Source: Sesamum alatum (Eukaryota > Streptophyta > Magnoliopsida > Lamiales > Pedaliaceae). From it: a stretch of DNA of 64,000 bases. The stretch spans positions 12,417,692 through 12,481,691 of the forward strand of contig JACGWO010000005.1 in NCBI GenBank assembly GCA_034509735.1, in the 5' to 3' direction. Both the position numbers and the translations under genes were made by a program. Below the pieces are notes generated by a model. The model saw only the letters and a program-made list of their open reading frames with translations. It did not search any database and was not told the origin of the DNA. This document shows positions 34,455-46,980 of this stretch, one piece after another. Each line of letters begins with the position of its first letter. The first letter of the stretch is position 1.

Positions 34455-37400
34455 ATGTCTAAAAATCGACTATCCTGCATACTTGAGATAAAAAAATTCA
34501 ATGGAACAAACTATAACGACTGGTTGCGCAGTCTGAGGATAGTCCTCGATTATGAGAACCAAGGCTATGTCATGGACAAGCTATTCTCTCGTACTTTGTC
34601 CGAAGAATCCACGCTAGAAGAACGTGAGGTGTTTGAAGTTTGGAACCAGGATAACTGGAAAGTACGTAGCCTCATACTAGCATCTTTGACTAATGAGATG
34701 CATAAACAGTATGAGAGGTTGGACGATGTTCCTTTCATAATGGCTTGCCTAAAAGATTGTTATGTAGTCCCGGATCGGCATACTAGGTATGTCTCTACGA
34801 AGGCGTTCTTTGGATCTAAGATGACCGAAGGATCATCTGTACATGAGCATGGGGTCAAGATGCTTACCTTGGTGGAAAAGCTTGAAGACCTCAAAGAAGA
34901 CTCGATAACGAGACGTATATTGATGTGATTCTTCAGTCACTCCCACCCTCCTTTGACCAATTTATTATTAACTACAACATGAATACACTTGAGAAGGGCA
35001 TACATGAGTTATTAGTATGTTGGTCCAACTTCCAAAACGAAAGACAAGGGTGCCAGACATTGGAGAAGGAAGGAGGTAAAGGAAAAGGCCGTCACAGCCA
35101 CTGCAAATGTTAAGAGCGTTCCCATTGCCAAAGTGGGAAAAGGCAAAGGGAAGAGGAAGGTTGGCCCGAAGCAGCAGTCAAGGGCAAATGACATATGCGT
35201 TCATTATTGCGAGAAAGGTCATTGGAAGAGGGACTGCCCCAAATTCCTCTCCGAGCAAGGTACATTTGTGGTTGAGGTTAATATGGTCACTAACTTTGCT
35301 TCGTGGGTATTAGATACTGGTTGTGCAGCTCACATTTGCAATGACTTGCAGGTGTTAATAAGAAGCAGAAAACTAAGTGAAGGCGAGGTAGTCCTAAGGC
35401 TCAGCGATGGCAAGGCCATTGCTGCAGAAGCAATAGGAACCGTAAGCTTAGTAGTTAGTGATCATGTTAGGATAGAACTGAAGGATTGATATTATGTACC
35501 TAGCATGATCAAAAATATCATTTTCATTCCATTGTTAGACAATAGTGGTTATGAATTTTTGATCAATAAAAATTGCTTTTATTTGATGAATGGTGGATTT
35601 ACTCATCTGCTTGGTACACTTAATAACGGTCTTTATATTATGCAAAAGTATAATTTAATCATGACTGCTCAACACAAACGCAAAACAGATAACTGTGAGA
35701 ATGCACAATTGTGGCATGCAAGGCTAGGTCACATCTCTCAAGACCGGATGAGAAGGTTGGTGGACTCAAATAACCTAGAGGTAGGCGACTTGAGTATCGT
35801 ACCAACCTGTGAATCCTGCCTGAAAGGAAAAATGACCGAAAGGCCCTTTGTTGGACAAAAGTAGGCTTGCCGCAAGTCTATTGGACTGGTCTACATGGAC
35901 GTATGTAGACCACTAAGTACTCAAGCCAGAGGTTATTTCTCCAATGATCATTCACAGTATGGTTATGTTTACCTAATGAGGTACAAGTGTGAAGCTCTTA
36001 TGAGGTTGAAAGACTTTAGACTTGAAGTTGAGAACCAAACTGGATACAAAATTAAAATCCTGCGGTCAGACCGAGGTGGCGAGTACTTAAGTGGCAAATT
36101 TCTCGATTATCTGAAAGAAAACGGTATAGTCTCTGAATGGACAGCTCCCGGGACACCACAGTTAAATGGTGTCTCTGAAAGGAGAAATCAAACCCTGTTA
36201 GACATGGTCCGATCCATGATGAGTTTTACTGAACTGCCTTTATCTTTTTGGGGCTACCCACTTGAAACAACAGCCAAGTTATTGAACATGGCGCCGTCCA
36301 GTCTAGTAACACTAACACCATATGCGATATGGCACGGCAAGCCTGCTTCCTGCAAATACTTCAGAGTGTGGGGTAGCCCTGCATACGTCAAGAGGTTAGT
36401 GGGATACAAGTTAGATTTGAGATCTAGCTTGTGCAGGTTCGTTGGATATCCAAAGGAAACTGCAAGTTATTACTTTTATGACCCCTCGGAACAAAAGGTC
36501 TTTGTTTCGAGGAATGCAGTATTCTTGAAAAAAGGTTTCCATCGGATACCTAACGTGATGAACTGCTCCTTGAGGAATCAAGTGAGACACATCAGTCATC
36601 AAGGAGTCGTGGCTACTTCGCCAAGAGGCTTTAGGTTAAGTAATCGACGGATTGAGCAGCCTCGTGAGACTCAACATGTTGGACAGCCTCTTCAGGCTCA
36701 ACATGTCGAACAATCTCCCGAGGAGCCAATCACGGTACCGCAACCGCTGGCTCCTGTCGTGTCTGCACCCTCAGTTACCACTAATATTCCAGTCCTTTAT
36801 AGGTCAGCTAGAGTGCCACACTCTTCCGTGAAGTATGGCTTCTTAGGCATGATCGGTTAATTGGATAAAGATCCTAAGACATACGGGGATGCGATGTCTG
36901 ATATCGACTCCAGGAAGTGGCTTGAGGCCATGAAAATTGAAATGGACTCCATGAGCACGAACCAAGTATGGACGCTTGTAGACCCACCCAAAGGCATTAA
37001 ACCAATCGGGTGTAAATGGGTCTATAAGCGTAAACTTGGCATTGATGGAGAAGTAACCACCTTCAAAGCTAGGCTAGTGGCGAAAGGATATACTCAACGA
37101 CCTGGGGTCGACTTTGAGGATACCTATTCACCAATAGCCATAGCTAAATCCATTTGGATAATGCTTGCCATAGCTTCATGGTATGACTATGAAATATGGC
37201 GGATGGACGTGAAAATGGCATTTCTTAATGGTTTCGAAGAAGAGATTTGTATGGATCGGCCGGAGGGATTCAGTGTAATTGGAGAAGAGCAAAAAGTCTG
37301 TTGTCTCCAAAGGTCAATCTATGGCCTCAAAGAAGCATCCCGTAGTTGGAACATTTGCTTTGATGAAGTCATACAAGGATATGATTTTATTAAAAATGAA

Positions 37401-38441
37401 TGTGACCCTTGTGTGTACAAGAAGGTTAGTGGGAGCTCGATAGTGTTCCTAGTACTTCATGTGTACGACATTCTGCTCATTGGGAATGATGTCAGAATGT
37501 TGAGCGACACAAAAGCTTGGTTGTGTACTCAATTCTCCATGAAGGATTTGGGTGAAGCATCCTACATTCTAAGCATCCAAATTATTAGGGACAAATTTAA
37601 GAATGATAGGATTGACCCAAAACTCGTATGTTGAGAAAATCATGAAAAGATTCAACATGAATAACTCAAAACGAGGTTTCCGTCCCATGAGACATGGGAT
37701 CAAGTTATCCAAGAAACAGTCTCCCAAGACTGATAAGGAGCTTGAAAGGATGAAGGCCATCCCCTATGCTTCTGTTGTAGGTAGCATCCAATATGCCATA
37801 CACTGCACTAGGCCTGATATCGCTTACGCTTTTGAGTATAACTAGCAGATGTCAGTCCTGCGTAGGTGAGGCACATTGGAGTGCAATCAAGAGTATCCTT
37901 AAGTACGTAAGGAGGACTAAGGACATATCCTTTGTTTATGATGGTGGAGATTTGATACTGGAAGGTTTTAGAGACGCTAGCTTCTAGTCGGACGACGGTG
38001 ATGTCAAGTCTCAGTCGGCTATGTGTTCAGATTTAATAGTGAAGTCGTGGACTGGAAAAGTTCCAAGTAAGACACCACAGCTGATTCCACCACTGAAGCA
38101 GAATAAATAGCAACTTTGCAAGCTTCCAGGGAAGCGGTTTGGATGAGAAACTACATTCAAGATTTGGGTATGGTGCATAGCATTACCGAGCTAGTAGTTA
38201 TTTTCTGTGATAACAACGGGGCTATTTCGCAAGCAAAGGAACCGAGATCTCATCACAGATCCAAGCTATACTTAGACGCTACCATCTATTGAAAGAAATG
38301 GTAGGTAGGGGCGACGTTCGGATGGATCGAGTCAGCTCAGCAGACAATACATCAGATCCTTTGACAAAGCCCATGTCACAAATTACTCATACGAAACATC
38401 TTGAGATGATGGGGTTAAGGCATATGGGTGATTGGCTTTAG
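34455..38441 (+). pseudogene. copia gag-pol of copy 2, inactive
   Basis: Same domain order as copy 1, from MSKNRLSC to the terminal MGDWL motif. Damage: frameshift near 34905; stops near 35113, 35487 (TGA where relatives have a Cys codon), 35862, 36858 and 37632; a short deletion removing part of the integrase GYSYFITFTDDH segment near 35930. At 37458-37469 the reverse-transcriptase catalytic YVDD reads HVYD, losing one metal-binding aspartate. The zinc knuckle at about 35189-35230 reads C-x3-C-x3-H-x4-C instead of the standard spacing. Protease DTGCAAH is intact. The protein could not work even if every frameshift were repaired. Confidence 0.93.
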
Positions 38442-38455
38442 GTCAAGTGAGAGAT

Positions 38456-40408
38456 TATTCGAATAGGTGATCGTGAAGCCAATCTTGTTGGGCTTATGTA
38501 ACCTATTTCTGACATTGGGTGTTTAAATAAAGTTCATTCTGAATAAAAGTTAGATTAAGTTACGACATTAATACTTTGATTTTGGTCACTTATTACTTTA
38601 ATTGATGTGACTGTTCCATGCACGATCAAAGCCCACAAACTGAAAGGTTAATCCAAGAAACTGGACTACGCATAGGTTGGCAAGTCATGAAATCAGTTTC
38701 TATGGATCGGTCTAAAATACTCCAAGTCAAAGGACCTTGAGATTAGGTATCGAAGGTCCATTTGAGACTTGCACTAAATGATTGTAGTCACATTTCATCA
38801 ATAAATGACGAGGGTCGTCCATGCAATATTAGTGGGTTGGCCAGCTTGGTGCCGGCTGACTGAGGTGACTCGTGGGAATCGTCATATGAGAAACCTTGAG
38901 TAGGGTTGGTCGGTATGACTTGAATTCCCGGTTCCAACAATACGAGATTGATCCTCGGACTTGAGGGACTACTATACTCACATACACACCATGCCTATAT
39001 CTTAGGTTTAGCAAGAGGCTACCAAGTCGAGAAACATGATTACTATAAGCCCTATCTAGTACGACCAAGATGTGTAGTGTGGACAGTGGGTCCCAAGATA
39101 GAATCCCTCTCCTATCAAATGATTGATGGTAGTATCTCAGACAAACTCTGAGACTTGTCCTCTATAAATCTGGCCATAGTAACTAAACAGCGGGATGGGA
39201 TCTCAGTGACGTTTAGTATGGACAAGCTTAGGCCCAAGTCAAGAATGGGTACCGACATCCAAAGTCTACCCCAGACTATGGCCGTGAGGTAGTAGACGGA
39301 AGGACATGCGTACTCAAGAACCGAAATGTTCACACCACAATATTCACCTAGTCTCTAGTGCCATGGATCGTTGCCAGACGACCACCTATGGTGACGGACG
39401 AGTTCCCATCATATGATGAGTAGGAATTTGGCCAAGTCTAGCTGAGGGTGAACCTAAAGAGTCACACACAATTCACCGGTAATGGAGGAATTAATTTGGA
39501 ACTAATTGCGGGAGATCGAATAATTTAATTGGATTAAATTGGTTCTTTTCTTGGAGTGTCAACTCTTTAATTAGATTAAATGTACTTGACTCATAAATAG
39601 GATTTATGGAATGTGCTCAAATATTTATTAGGAGCCCAATGGACTATTTTAAATAGGATTTAAATTATTCCATAAAGCCCATCAAGCGATGGACGGACGA
39701 GATTGATTCAAGAGGGATTGATGAGATGGAAGGCCATGATTAAAGTTTGACTTAGTCATAGTCCTAAGTTGACTAGGATTTGACTAGGTCAAAATCCTAG
39801 TCAAAGTGTGCCTCTCTTTGGAGAGTTTGAGTAAGAATAGGAAAACCCCTTTCCTATAAATACTCAAAATACACAAACACACACACTAATCTCTACAACC
39901 ATCTCTCAAGCACACACAGCCCCACACCAGCCGATCCCTCTCCTCTTCACTCCAAGAAAGCTTAATTTTTTTGTCTTTGATACAAGAGAATACTAGACGA
40001 ATCGATCACGTTTATTCATAATGCTAGATCGATTTGTCCTCCCTATTCTTCTTAATCTCTTGCTAGCACAGGAAGTCAAGATCCGGTGAATTGGGTGGAC
40101 GATTTATAGGGTTCCTGCTTTGAGATCTTGGTGGTAAAACATGGAACAACGCGCGTAGCCGTCTGAAGATAGACTACATTGGGTAAGTCTCGATTTTAGT
40201 CTTCTTTATTGCAACCCTATGGCCACCATGAATTCTATATGCTTTCCTTTATTCACGAGATACACCGAACGTCTGGGAGGTTCAAGGGAAGAACTCTTGA
40301 ACGATTTTTTTAAATTCCATTTCTATAAGCATGTTTACGTTTCTTGTTTTAATATTACCGCGCATCCACATTCGCGCTTTCTCTCGGGACGATCCACAAT
40401 ACGTTACA
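38456..40408 (+). repeat. 3' LTR of copia copy 2
   Basis: Begins TATTCGAATAGG, with the terminal TG changed to TA. The polypurine tract CAAGTGAGAGAT precedes it. Ends ACGTTACA. TATA box at 39855-39862. Confidence 0.93.
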
Positions 40409-40413
40409 CTTTA

Positions 40414-43394
40414 TCCAGTTGTAGGCATTTTTATTCTATCACAACCCGCATCCAGTGATAATATACATCAATATGTTTTGAAGGAGAGTGAAATGCTCGA
40501 TTCTTGGCTAAGTGAATAGCACTTTGATTATGACAATATAGCAAGTAAGTTTCTTGCTTTTTCCCTAGATCAAGCAAGAAAATTTTCAACCAAAGTATCT
40601 CCTCGCAAGCTTCAATAGCTGCAATGTATTCCACTTCAGTTGTTGATAATGCAACACACTTTTGTTATTTGGACTGCCATGAAATTGCTCCTCCTGCAAA
40701 AGTAGTCAAGTTACCTAATGTTGATTTTTTGGAATCAATATCTGCAGCTAAATTAGCATCTGCTTATCCTTTTAGCACAAGTGTTCCTTTACCGAAGCCA
40801 CAAGCATTTCTTGGTAGTTCCTCTGAGATATCGAAATATCCATTTTACTGCACTCCAGTGTTCCTTTGTAGTGAGAGTCAGGAATCTATTAACAACACAA
40901 ACAACGTATGGAATATTTGGTCGAGTGCATATCATTGCGTACATGAGGCTGCCTACAGTAGATGAGTATGGAGTCTGCTTCATTCCTTCCATTTCTTTTT
41001 CATTAGTACTTGGGTTCAACTTAAAATGTGTAGCAACAGGTATACTTACCGGCTTGGCATCTTTCATGTTGAATCTTTCAAGTATCTTTTCGATGTATTT
41101 CTCCTGTGATAACCACACCAACCTTTTTTGACCTATCTCAACAAATCTTAATTTTAAGAATCTATTTGGCTGGTCCCAAATCTTTCATTGCAAAGGATTC
41201 ACCTAAGGCTCTCTTTAAAGCAACAACCTTCTTTCAATCATGTTCAACGATTAACATGTCATCTACATAACATAGAAGTATAATGAAATCATCTTCAGCA
41301 CATTTCTTCAAAAAGACATAGTGGTCCGCCAGTGTTTTCTTGAAATCATGTTGTACCATGAAAGAATCAAACAATTTGTATCATCTCCTTGGTGTTTGCT
41401 TAAGTCCCTAGAGACTTTTCTTAAGTCTACATACCGAGTTTTCTTTTTCTGGAACTTGGAACCCTTTAGGTTGTTCCATATATATCTCTCCTAGAATTTG
41501 GAACCCTTTAGGTTGTTCCATATATATCTCTTCTTCAAGATCACCATGAAGGAATGCCGTTTTAGCATTGAGTTGCTTGATCTCCAAGTCTAAGTAGGCA
41601 GCTAGACTAAGTACAACCTGAATGGATGACATTTTTACTACTGGAGAGAATATTTCTTCAAAATCAACCCCTTTTTCTAGACCAAATTCCTTGACGATCG
41701 GTCTGGCCTTATATCTCAGTATTGAGCTACTCTCCTCCTTTTTAAGCCTATATACCAATTTATTCTTCAAGGCTTTTTTGCCTTTAGGTAATTCCACTAG
41801 ATCATATGTATGATTTTCCTGTAATGATTGCATTCCTCTTGCATAACATTCTTCCATTTCGCCTTGCGGTTCTCGACTATAGCTTCATCATAACTTTGAG
41901 GCTCCCCCTCATTAGTGACGATCACGTATTTATCTGGAGGATATTGAATGGAAAGTTGTCTCACCCTGGTTGAAGGTCTTAGTTGAGGTTCTGCAAATTC
42001 ATCTGGTGCAGGATTATTTTACGCTTCAGCTTGCTCAGTTTGTTCCTCTGCTTGATCATCACTGCTCATTGTGGGATCATTTTCAGCATTATATTCCCTA
42101 GTTTCATTCTGTGTCACAGGGGAATCAAAAGGATCAACAATCGTGCGCTTAGAATTTTGGTTTCTTGATGTCTTCAATGGTCCCATCCTCAAAAAACACA
42201 ACATCTGTGCTTCTGACAATTTTCTTCCTAACAGGATCCCACAATCGATACCCAAATTCATCTTTGGGTGCTCCAACGTAAATGCACTGCTTGGTCTTGG
42301 CATCAAGCTTGGCACATTCATCCTTAGGAAATGGACAAATGCTTTGCATCCAAATACTTTTAAATGGTTGCAAGATGCCCTCTTTCCAGACCAAACTTCC
42401 TCTAGTATTTCTTTATCCAAAGGAACTGATGGTGAGATATTGATAAGGTCAATGGTATTTTTCGTGGACTCACCCCAAGATGGTTTGGGCAGCTTGGCTT
42501 GAGAAAGCATACAACAAACCCTTTTTTCAATAGTGTGGTCATTTTTTCAGCAACACTGTTTAACTAAGGTGTCTTTGGTGGTGTTTTCTCGAGCCTGATA
42601 CCATAGGATCTGCAATAGTCCTCAAATAGATCCCGATATTCTCCACTATTATCAGCTTGTACACATTTTAATTTATGACCCGTCCGCGTTCCACAATGGC
42701 ATGGAACTCTTTAAAGGCATCAAGTACCTAGTCCTTTGTTGTCAACTGATAAACTCAAACTTTTCTTGAAAAGTCATCAATAACGTGATAAAGCATAATG
42801 CACCACCAAGTGATTTTTCAGTCATTGAATAAACATCAGTATGAACCAAGTCAATGACACACTTTCTTCTTGTAGGATATGCAGGTTTTTGAAATGAGAC
42901 TCTGTTGTTTCCAAGCTAAAAAATAAGTGCAAGGGCAAGAGTTTTACCTTTCATATCAAGTAAACCCTGCTTTCAAGCGAGGATTTGCAATCCCTTCTCA
43001 CTCATGTGTCCGTGTCTTCTATGCCATAATTGCATGTTCTAGCAAGTAGCAACAACATTTTTCCATCTCTGCACAATTTGCCTCGCATCACGTATAATGG
43101 TCCTTCTTTTACTCATCGAGCCACAACTAGGTTACCCTTAGTGAGGTTCCATTTGCCATTACCATAGTGATTCTCAAATCCATGTTCATCGATTTTCCCT
43201 ACTGAGATTAGATTGAGGCACATATCAGGAACACGCCTCACATCCTCACATCCTGTGTTACTTGATAAAATGATATCTCCTCGTCCAACAATCTGACACA
43301 TGTCTTCATTTCCCATCTTGTCAGTACCAAAGCAAAGCTTCTAGCTTTGTAGGATGAGAAAAACTTTTATTTGGGGTGACATGGATGGTTGCTC
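40414..43394 (-). pseudogene. copia pol of copy 3 (protease to RNase H), broken
   Basis: On the minus strand: protease end (ATIHVTPNKS, FSSYKA) near 43340-43394; GAG-pre-integrase region with DMCLNLISVGKIDEHGFENH (43113-43316); a decayed integrase core; integrase C-terminus with SWGESTKNTIDLIN and KDEFGYRLWDPV (42149-42510, two frames); reverse transcriptase with YDLVELPKGKKAL, GVDFEEIFSPVVKM and AKTAFLHGDLEEEIYMEQP (41408-41857); thumb and RNase H with YIEKILERFNMKDAKP (40789-41121) and EYIAAIEACEEILWLK, CHNQSAIHLAKN (40431-40634). There is an in-frame 42-bp tandem duplication at 41455-41538 (IYMEQPKGFQ twice). The YVDD region (about 41260) is frame-broken. Confidence 0.88.
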
Positions 43395-44276
43395 TAAAAG
43401 AATCGGGTACGGCCCGGGAACACAATGAAAGGAAAAAATACATAATTTAAAGCATAATATTAAACGGGTTCAAAGGGGTGTTCCCTTTGAAGTTCCTGAG
43501 TGTTCGGTGTATGTCAAAGCATAAATAAAGAAGGAGAACATGCTAGACATGTGTCTAAAAGGAAATGAACAAAAGATACATTTAAACGTAAATGAAAACC
43601 AAACTTTGTTCGATATACGTAGAACGGGTTCGTGCATTGTTCCTTTCTTTTCTTCCTTCATTCGTCCACAAGGGAATCCAACGTAGAACTCCTCCAATGT
43701 AGTCCACACCACACAAAGGATTTATTTCTACTCTATTGCTAGATAGAAAATAGACAAGGAAGAAGAAACACTTTTAAAGTAACACTATGAATGAGTGATC
43801 GTTGGAATGTTGTTGTTCAATTCTTTTTTAAGAAGTATGAACACAAAGAGAGAACTTTGAGAGTATTTTGGCCTAAAAATTTCCACCAAATCATGAAGTA
43901 AGTGTATAAGTCAAATGCAAAGATAGTGGTTTTGTGTATGTAGAATGTACAATTCAAAATTGAACACTCATAGTTAACCTCCAATGCATCTTCCATATAC
44001 ACAAACTACTAGTACAACCACTACACATGAAAACAAGTGATAACCTCCCACCAACCTATGCATGGCCGGCCACTTCTCTTCCAAGTGGAGGAGTTGAAAC
44101 TCCTCCTTAACTTGCTTCAACTTGCATATAATGTGGACTTGGATTTTTATGTTTTGGATTTGTATCTAATCTAATTAAATAAAGTCCAAAGAAGAATCCA
44201 TTGGGCATTAATTAATCTAATTAATTTCAATCCAATTGAAGCCCAATCATTTATTTAATCCAATTAAATAAAACAT
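43395..44276 (-). repeat. Truncated minus-strand long LTR (copia copy 5)
   Basis: The reverse complement matches the downstream half of the copy 1 LTR: the CCCGGGC end, the block equivalent to GAACGCCCGGTTGAGC, and a leader-like segment with the GTGTGGTGTGGA motif near 43700. The upstream half of the LTR is missing at 44276. The outer end falls inside the protease of copy 3, so this was an insertion into that element. Confidence 0.75.
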
Positions 44277-44370
44277 AGGGTAAATTATAGTGACACCCCC
44301 TGAGGTTAGGCCCAATTACACGAACACCTCCTGTCTTTTGCGAAATTATAGCTACACCCCCTATCAAGCT
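44277..44370. mobile_element. Half of a second-family MITE
   Basis: AGGGTAAATTATAGTGACAC and CCCCCTGAGGTT resemble the left end of 55064-55461; the partner end is absent. Confidence 0.5.
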
Positions 44371-46521
44371 GGTGACGTTAAACGAGCGCTATATGGGAGG
44401 CAACCCATGCATGTTTATGTTCATCTTTTATTTTTTATTTATTTTTTTGTTCTCTCATTTTCAGTGCAGGTGCCGGATTCGTGATAGACCGTGACCCACG
44501 GACTATGCCCTGTACGTTTCTGTCACGCTCTGATAGTCCGTGACCCACGGGCTATTGGGGAGTTGTTTCCGTCCGCTGGATCGCGATGGACACTCTCGGA
44601 CCGTCCCGTTCTCGTCGCCGACTCAGCAACGCCTAGCTACCCTTCTCCCTCTTCCCTTGGATTTCGACGGCCTCCACACTCAGTGAAGCCCTCTATTTCT
44701 TGCGTTTCATTCTTTTCCTTATGGTCTTAGACATTGAGGACAATGTCGGATTTAAGTGAGGGGGTGGTTGATGTCATCTGATTATATGCATATTGATGAG
44801 TGTGGTTGAGGCATGATGGTACTCATTCGCTATGATTCTGTGAAATGTTTTGAAAATTGGTGATTTGTTGGGTAGTATGATGATAAACCTTGATACGCTC
44901 CATCCCCATTTCATTCATGTCAACGTGATTTATGAATACTGTTAGGATTGCAACGGAATACTTGACATGCATAGAAAAGTTCAAACTTGCCACATGTGTG
45001 ATGATTATCATGACGATCTTGTTTTGATGAAAACTGCTTGTGAGTAGCACACATAAACCTTTTTGGTGAACTTTTGAGCCTATGAGCACACATCTTATTA
45101 CTTCATTGTTTTGTTTGACTGTGTGATTGTCATCTTTGGCTTGATTTTCTAGAACTTTCTCAGTTATGCATGTCAAGACTGCAATGTTGAGTTGATGTGT
45201 CGAAGTGATAAGGGCATTAGGATTGACCCAAAGATTTTTTGTTGCTAAGCCTGCATAAATATCCACCCCTAGTAGCCCAATTGAGCTTGAGCCTGATTTC
45301 GTTGTCATATTATACACAATACAAACTGTGAACAATCTTTTCTTTGTCCTACACCTTTGAACCCCATTGTTGGAGGATTGGGATGACTGCTCGTAAGGTG
45401 ATTCCCAAAGTAGTTTATGGTTCAAGTGCACGTCTTAAGTACTCCTTGAGTTATGTCCGGAGAAAAATATTGTGAAAAAAAAAGAGAAGAAAAAAAGCAT
45501 CGAGAAAGTCATTGATGCCATACAACAAGAAAGATGCAATGATAAAGAGTGAAAAAGAAAAGCACAGAAAATGAGAAAAAGATGTAGGAAAGGAATAAGT
45601 AAGTTGCACTTGAACTAAAAAATTCGTATAGGGGAAGACTATCCGAATAATGTCGCATAATTCCTTTAACCCCAAAAACCCTTCTTACATTCTTATTTGT
45701 TTCCTACCTTCACCTAAAGCCCCATTACAACCCGGAAAAGACCCTTTGATTTTCACTCCGAACTCACTTCAAGCGGTGGAGATGTGATATAAGAGCAAGC
45801 CTATGGCAAAACCTTGTTAAAGCATGACTTGAGAGCTCTTTATCACCCTTAAACACTTCGAGCGTATTGAGTATATCCCAAGCGAGGGTGTTCACTCACT
45901 TTGCATGAAAGCTCCTAAATGTCACAAATATATTCAAGAACAAGCATCATATCGAGAAGGGGAGAGAAGAAAGGGAATCAATTTTTCAGTAGTTTTTCTC
46001 AATCTTTCTCTTTAATTTTAGTTAGAATTAGGATGAACTAATCTCTTTTTGTGCTAAGGCTTATGGAAAACCTAATTGATACAATGTGTTAAATATTTTT
46101 CGGATTAATTTAGTTCTTATTTTCGCATATCCATGAATTATTGTGTTTGTTGCTATTATTTGAGAGCTTGGTCATCTCTTAGATTTTCTTAATTATGTTG
46201 TTGAACCGAGAGGGAATTTAGCATAGTGGAGAGAGTAATTCATGGTGTGGATTGAATAATGTGTAGAAATACACATGCATGATCTACATGATTCCATAGG
46301 TTTTTCATAAATCTTAATGCATTATTGTCATGAGTTTTGGAGAGGAGAGATCCCCTAATTCCTTGATAGTAATAGGTTCGGGATGACGTCAAGTCCGCAT
46401 GGCCCTTATGGGCTGGGCCACACACGTGCTACAATGGCAATTACAATGGGAAGTAAGGCTGTAAGGCGGAGCGAATCCGAAAAGATTGCCTCAGTTCGGA
46501 TTGTTCTCTGCAACTCGAGAA

Positions 46522-46554
<33 letters not shown>

Positions 46555-46980
46555 ACATGCTGCGGTGAATATGTACTCGGGCCCTGTACACACCGCCCAT
46601 CAAACCTTGGGAATTGGTTCGCCTAAAGCATCGGACCAGTGATCACCCATGACTTCTGTGGCACACTAGTACCACAAAGGCTTTTGGTGGGCTTATTGAG
46701 CTCGAGAGAGTATATCGGATTAAATTAGGGAAAAACCTCAGTGTGCGAAAATACTTCTTTGTTTGATTGATCCGTCAATATTGAATGCGTTGTATCAATT
46801 AGGTTGACCTATAGCCGTAGCACTTCTATCTCTAAATCTGCATTTTCTTTGTCTTCGACGTGATTGATTTCTATAGTTGATTTTATTATCTTTTTAGTAT
46901 ATTCCTAAATCATCCAAACTTTTCGGTTGTCCAAATAATTAGGGGTTAGTTATAGTTGTGGTAATTACTTCGTTAAATCT
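44371..46980 (+). mobile_element. 3' non-coding tail of a Ty3/gypsy Tat/Athila-like element
   Basis: Two landmarks of these plant gypsy lineages lie in order. At 44372-44412, GTGACGTTAAACGAGCGCT with GGGAGGCAACCCATG is the motif after the pol stop. At 44731-44767, ACATTGAGGACAATGTCGG followed by a GGGGGTGG run is the motif of the spacer before the 3' LTR. Farther on, GCCCCATTACAACCCGG (about 45719) is also typical. No pol domain and no LTR are visible. The 202-residue minus frame 44823-45431 is antisense in this spacer and not a gene. Interrupted by mitochondrial DNA at 46381-46699. Confidence 0.7.
46381..46699 (+). pseudogene. rrn18: Nuclear copy of mitochondrial 18S (SSU) rRNA, 3' part
   Basis: From GGATGACGTCAAGTCCGCAT to CTTTTGGTGGGCTTATTG the sequence is that of plant mitochondrial small-subunit rRNA. 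It includes the universal CACACGTGCTACAATGG, GGAATCGCTAGTAATCGCGG and TGTACACACCGCCC landmarks and the plant mitochondrial insert GAAGCATCGGACCA-type region. CCGCATGGCCC after GGATGACGTCAAGT excludes the plastid 16S gene. About 319 bp of a ~1.9-kb gene, cut at both ends. Changes such as CGCCCATCAAACC for the normal CGCCCGTCACACC are the C-to-T and G-to-A type expected in nuclear methylated DNA. Not functional. Confidence 0.92.

Larger units (their letters stand above)
30325..40408 (+). mobile_element. Complete Ty1/copia element, copy 2, with 5-bp duplication
   Basis: LTRs 30325-32276 (1952 bp) and 38456-40408 (1953 bp), flanked by the identical 5 bp CTTTA at 30320-30324 and 40409-40413. The primer-binding site, leader, gag-pol and polypurine tract are in place. 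The LTRs differ at roughly one base in ten to twelve by eye, so it is much older than copy 1. It lies in the RNase H end of copy 3, in the opposite orientation. Confidence 0.95.
29770..43394 (-). mobile_element. Ty1/copia element, copy 3 (Tork-like, short LTR), interrupted and truncated
   Basis: Read on the minus strand, pol runs from 43394 down to 40414 and, after the 10.1-kb insertion of copy 2, from 30324 to 30215. It is followed by a polypurine tract (30198-30214, GGGAAGGGGGAG on the minus strand) and an LTR starting TGTTGGATCC at 30197. The 5' part (start of protease, gag, leader and 5' LTR) is gone, cut off where the LTR fragment at 43395 begins. Only the 3' LTR remains, so age and target site cannot be given. 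Confidence 0.85.

Noticed and set aside
44823..45431. 202-residue minus-strand open frame
   Set aside because: Lies antisense in the gypsy 3' spacer, no domain, not supported by composition.
46381..46699. A functional or bacterial 16S rRNA gene
   Set aside because: Only the 3' sixth of the gene, with changes at universally conserved bases; best read as a nuclear mitochondrial fragment.
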